This document shows positions 61,295 to 64,000 of a stretch of DNA of 64,000 bases, piece after piece. Every line of letters starts with the position of its first letter. The first letter of the stretch is position 1. Source of the DNA: Selenomonas sp. WCT3 (GTDB lineage Bacteria > Bacillota > Negativicutes > Selenomonadales > Selenomonadaceae); NCBI GenBank assembly GCA_900100835.1, contig FNCM01000013.1:1-64000 (forward strand), given 5' to 3'. The translations under genes and the position numbers were made by a program. The notes under the pieces were generated by a model, which worked only from the letters and a program-made list of their open reading frames with translations, was not told where the DNA came from and made no database searches.

Positions 61295-61364
61295 GTTCGC
61301 AATTAAAGGACATTGGCGGAGGAAACAAGGAAACTCCGGCAGAAGGTATCCGCTGATTGCGAAC
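61295..61364 (+). promoter_or_regulatory. Structured 5' leader of SLH porin 1
   Basis: The outer stem GTTCGCAAT (61295-61303) pairs with ATTGCGAAC (61356-61364). The inner hairpin is CGGAG-GAAACAAGGAAA-CTCCG (61317-61338). The same 12-base loop in an equivalent stem occurs before the second porin gene. It lies about 40 bases before the start codon, hence probably transcribed. See findings. Confidence 0.6.
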
Positions 61365-61405
61365 AGGCACGTTTTTTCTATATATTTTGGGGAGGAGTCT
61401 TGATT

Positions 61406-62725
61406 ATGAAAAAGACGCTTGTATCCGCACTGACGACGGCACTCGTAGTTGGCGCTGCCAGCACGACGTTTGCAGCAGCAAGCCCGTTCTCGGATGTACC
61501 GGCAGAGCATTGGGCATACGATGCAGTAGCACAGCTGGCACAGGATGGAATTGTCAATGGTTATGATGGCACTCATTTCAGAGGGGACCGCCAGGTTACC
61601 CGCTATGAGATGGCTCAGATGGTGGCCAAGGCAATGGCTAAGAGCCAGAATGTAACGGTTTCCGGCAATGATAAAGCCCTCTTGGACAAATTGGCCGCTG
61701 AGTTTGCCGATGAGCTCAACAACCTCGGCGTTCGCGTAGCCAACCTTGAGAAAAATGCTGACAAGGTAAAATGGACGGGCGAGGCTCGTTACCGTTACTG
61801 GAGCTATCGCGATGAAAATGCTGCTGGCAAAAAGAGCAAGGACAACATCGACCATGTTTCCTTCCGTCTGTTCCCGACGGCTGAAATCAACGATAACTGG
61901 TCCGTCAAAGCTCGTCTGACCAGCAACTTCCTCATGAATAAGGACAACACGGGCACGACGGAACTGTCCTATATCTTTGCGGAAGGCAACTACGGCAGCC
62001 TGAACGTCAAAGCAGGTAAGATGCCGTTCTACTCCACCAACGATGATGGCCTCGTAATGGATGACTTCTTCTCCGGTGTACAGGCTACGGTTGGCAGCAA
62101 AGTAAAACTCACGGCTGAGGCTGGCCGCTGGAATATCAACGATCGGGCAAATGTTGCCGTAACAAAGGAGGCCAACAAGGCTGTTCCGGCTGTGAAAGAT
62201 GTCGCCAGCTATCAGGGTGTTCAGCTGAGTGCTGAACAGGGCAAACTGAGTGGCGGCCTTGGCTATCGCCATTTCAGCAGCGAAGTATTCAAGACGGCTT
62301 CGGGCTACAAAGCTGATAAGGACGATGCCGACATCCTGTCCGCAGGCGCTCGTTATACGTTTGACAAGAATTGGGCAGTAGCTGGTGCTTATGCTGAGAA
62401 CACGGATGCAAAATCCTACAAGAAATCCGGCAGCGCTGAGATCGACTACAAGGGTGCCAATAAAGCCAACAAAGGTTCCTTTGGTGCATCGGTTGCCTAC
62501 CGTCATCTGGGCAGCAACGCTTCGCTGATGCCGACTTTCGATACGGCGCATGCAAATGTTGGTACGGGTCATGATACGCTGAACGAAAAAGGCTGGGATT
62601 TCTCCGCAAGCTATGTTCCGATGAAGAACACCTTGACGACGCTGGGTTACTTCAACGGCAAACAGTTCGCCAACCATAACGACAAAGCAGAGACGCTTTA
62701 CGCTCGCGTAAGCTTCTTCTTCTAA
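61406..62725 (+). CDS. SLH-domain outer-membrane porin 1
   Basis: 439 aa from the ATG at 61406 with GGGAGGAG upstream; the frame from 61313 lies in the leader. A signal peptide ends at TTFAAA (about residue 24). An SLH domain follows (about 27-80: FSDVPAEHWAYDAVAQLAQ, DGIVNGYDG, then ITRYEMAQM-like VTRYEMAQMVAKA). A short coiled coil comes next (ALLDKLAAEFADELNNLGVR). The remaining 310 residues alternate as a beta-barrel (KVKWTGEARYRYW, LTSNFLM, and the terminal YARVSFFF ending in Phe). This is the Negativicute OmpM/Mep45 type: the SLH domain holds peptidoglycan modified with polyamine and the barrel forms the main outer-membrane channel. Confidence 0.95.
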   Translation: MKKTLVSALTTALVVGAASTTFAAASPFSDVPAEHWAYDAVAQLAQDGIVNGYDGTHFRGDRQVTRYEMAQMVAKAMAKSQNVTVSGNDKALLDKLAAEFADELNNLGVRVANLEKNADKVKWTGEARYRYWSYRDENAAGKKSKDNIDHVSFRLFPTAEINDNWSVKARLTSNFLMNKDNTGTTELSYIFAEGNYGSLNVKAGKMPFYSTNDDGLVMDDFFSGVQATVGSKVKLTAEAGRWNINDRANVAVTKEANKAVPAVKDVASYQGVQLSAEQGKLSGGLGYRHFSSEVFKTASGYKADKDDADILSAGARYTFDKNWAVAGAYAENTDAKSYKKSGSAEIDYKGANKANKGSFGASVAYRHLGSNASLMPTFDTAHANVGTGHDTLNEKGWDFSASYVPMKNTLTTLGYFNGKQFANHNDKAETLYARVSFFF

Positions 62726-62744
62726 TAGAAGAAAACGGTGGTAA

Positions 62745-62790
62745 AATAAGCCTCTTGACTGGTTCAAACCGGTCAAGGGGCTTATTTAAT
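62745..62790 (+). terminator. Terminator of SLH porin 1
   Basis: AATAAGCCTCTTGACTGGTT pairs with its near-complement ending CTTATT (62786) around CAA; TTAATC follows. The 364-base gap to the next porin also holds the second leader. Confidence 0.8.
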
Positions 62791-62975
62791 CGAAATATAA
62801 TTCTAGGATATTATAGAAGGAAAGGTGGTCTTTTCAGGGGGAAAGAAACCGATTTCAAGCTTGATATAACAGGCTTTCAGCTTGTTTTCAGATGTTAAAA
62901 GAGGCTGAGAGGTAAGTTATCAGACAGTTAAAAAATGTTTGCAATTGCTCGTGCTGCGTGCTAATATGGAATCAA

Positions 62976-63049
62976 TCGAGATAGAATGATAAGGAAGACG
63001 CTGAGGAAACATGGAAACTCATGGGAATTCCTTACCAAACACTTCTCGA
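62976..63049 (+). promoter_or_regulatory. Structured 5' leader of SLH porin 2
   Basis: Three nested helices: TCGAGA (62976-62981) with TCTCGA (63044-63049), AAGGAA (62991-62996) with TTCCTT (63028-63033), and the inner TGAG-GAAACATGGAAA-CTCA (63002-63021). The inner loop matches the first porin leader while the stem differs by compensatory changes. It ends 40 bases before the start codon. Confidence 0.6.
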
Positions 63050-63089
63050 GACAGATGTTTTTGTTTTATTGAAAAGGGAGGAATTTCTC

Positions 63090-64000
63090 ATGAAAAAGAC
63101 TCTTGTAACTGCACTGACGACGGCACTCGTAGTTGGTGCTGCCAGCACGACGTTCGCTGCTCAGAACCCGTTCCAGGATGTACCGGCTGAACACTGGGCT
63201 TATGATGCTGTAGCACAGCTGGCTAACGATGGTATCATCGAGGGTTATGGTGATAGCACGTTCAAAGGCGACAACAGAATTACGCGTTATGAGATGGCTC
63301 AGATGGTTGCACGTGCACTGGCAAAACAGAATGTCACGGGCAACGACAAGGCCCTGCTGGACAAACTGGCAGCTGAGTTCGGCGACGAGCTCAACAACCT
63401 GGGTGTTCGCGTAAGCAACCTCGAGAAAAATGCCGACAAAGTAAAATGGAACGGCGAAGCTCGTTACACCTATACGAGCAAACGTACGGAAGCTGTAGAT
63501 GGTAAAAAGACCAAAGTCAATGATGATGAGCTTCTGCTCCGTCTCGAGCCGAGCGCTGAAATCAACAGCAACTGGCATGTAAAAGCTCGTATTGATGCTT
63601 CTACAGATTTGGCTCTCGATTCGGACACGAAGGCTGCTGGCCCGGAGCATGGTTCTTCGCAGAACGCTAATGCAAAACTCAAACGCATTTGGGCACAGGG
63701 CGACTACAAGAACTTCCAGGTTAAACTCGGTAAGTTCGGTGTTGCTACGAACTATGATAATTCCATGATGCTCAACGACCAGGCTTCTGGTGCTGCTGTA
63801 ACGGTTGGCAACAAACTCAAAGCAACGGTATTCGCTGGCCGCATTGATTTGGCTGGTGATTCTACGCTGGATTCGGCTGGTTTGGCAGCAAACTGGCGCG
63901 ATGACCAGGCTGCTAACCTCCAGAGTGTTGCGCTGTCCTACAAGACTGGCAGCCTCGCTGGTACGGCCGCTTACTACCATGCAACGGCTGATGGCTTCAA
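63090..64000 (+). CDS. SLH-domain outer-membrane porin 2 (runs off the window)
   Basis: 303 codons are present and the frame is still open at the window end. AAAAGGGAGG precedes the ATG at 63090. The signal peptide and SLH domain are near-copies of porin 1 (MKKTLVTALTTALVVGAAST at the start, then NPFQDVPAEHWAYDAVAQLA and ITRYEMAQMVARALA). The linker ALLDKLAAEFGDELNNLGVR also matches. The barrel part (from KVKWNGEARYTYTS) has diverged, with different loops (KRTEAVDGKKTK, TKAAGPEHGSS). This suggests tandem duplication followed by loop diversification. Confidence 0.93.
   Translation, partial: MKKTLVTALTTALVVGAASTTFAAQNPFQDVPAEHWAYDAVAQLANDGIIEGYGDSTFKGDNRITRYEMAQMVARALAKQNVTGNDKALLDKLAAEFGDELNNLGVRVSNLEKNADKVKWNGEARYTYTSKRTEAVDGKKTKVNDDELLLRLEPSAEINSNWHVKARIDASTDLALDSDTKAAGPEHGSSQNANAKLKRIWAQGDYKNFQVKLGKFGVATNYDNSMMLNDQASGAAVTVGNKLKATVFAGRIDLAGDSTLDSAGLAANWRDDQAANLQSVALSYKTGSLAGTAAYYHATADGF

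Noticed and set aside
61274..62776. 500-codon frame antisense to SLH porin 1, and a similar 304-codon frame antisense to porin 2
   Set aside because: Both mirror the porin genes, run through their signal peptide regions and terminators and have no plausible protein features. The plus-strand proteins are clear.
1..64000. tRNA, rRNA or prophage structural genes
   Set aside because: None was recognised on either strand while reading the intergenic regions. A tRNAscan or Infernal run would settle the RNA genes.

Overview
The window looks like a chromosomal segment of a Negativicute, most likely a Selenomonadaceae member (Selenomonas or a close relative). These are Firmicutes with an outer membrane. 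The evidence is two tandem SLH-domain porins at the right end, Firmicutes-style control elements (a T-box leader, many rho-independent terminators, strong AGGAGG ribosome-binding sites, TTG starts), and Firmicutes-type small proteins (DUF1659, DUF2922, YvrJ, a ComK-like regulator). No rRNA, tRNA or CRISPR array was seen.

Layout. 0-4.4 kb: a secreted beta-helix protein, an intergenic cluster of DnaA boxes, a candidate small RNA, then a pantothenate module (BASS transporter, panC, panD). 4.4-9.4 kb: a MATE exporter divergent from its probable MerR regulator, a Bcr/CflA exporter and a LigB-like/AMMECR1 fusion. 9.5-20.2 kb: a dicarboxylate/amino-acid symporter, a chemoreceptor, Hsp20, a tandem CobT fusion co-transcribed with tex, a small secreted protein, a low-Mr phosphatase and an NSS-family symporter. 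20.4-23.8 kb: two zinc-ribbon membrane proteins around a GH3 lipoprotein; the second is split by an in-frame amber codon. 23.9-26.5 kb: metNIQ. 26.7-27.0 kb: a compact locus with every hallmark of an Fst/par-type I toxin-antitoxin system. 27.0-28.8 kb: a promoter with a 16-bp-arm palindrome, a T-box leader and an MFS transporter. 28.9-30.2 kb: three small proteins and a ComK-like regulator.

30.3-46.3 kb is a Wzx/Wzy-type exopolysaccharide locus: chain-length protein, UDP-sugar dehydratases, aminotransferase, initiating sugar-phosphate transferase, four probable glycosyltransferases, polymerase, flippase, acyltransferase and UDP-glucose dehydrogenase. Its middle (about 35.5-45.1 kb) is strikingly A+T-rich compared with both flanks, as expected of a serotype-like cassette acquired by transfer. 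46.3-50.2 kb is an accessory area with an IS66 remnant, a sigma factor, an Rpn-type nuclease/transposase, an XRE regulator and a Cys-rich orphan. 50.3-53.9 kb is housekeeping (rpiB, glyA, upp, ychF). Then come a Fic protein, a soluble molybdoenzyme module (catalytic subunit, Fe-S subunit, PucR-type regulator, TorD chaperone), a nitrilase-family amidase, a DUF951 protein and the two SLH porins, which share a structured 5' leader.

Most notable: (1) the 26.69-26.98 kb Fst-like toxin-antitoxin locus, whose toxin reading frame is only 29 codons; (2) the covarying GAAACANGGAAA hairpin in both porin leaders; (3) the single-chain CobT-CobT protein whose second half lacks the catalytic Glu; (4) an MFS transporter under both a T-box and a palindromic operator; (5) a CapF homologue without its cupin domain, which predicts a different deoxysugar. 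All family assignments are from reading motifs; no database search was run.
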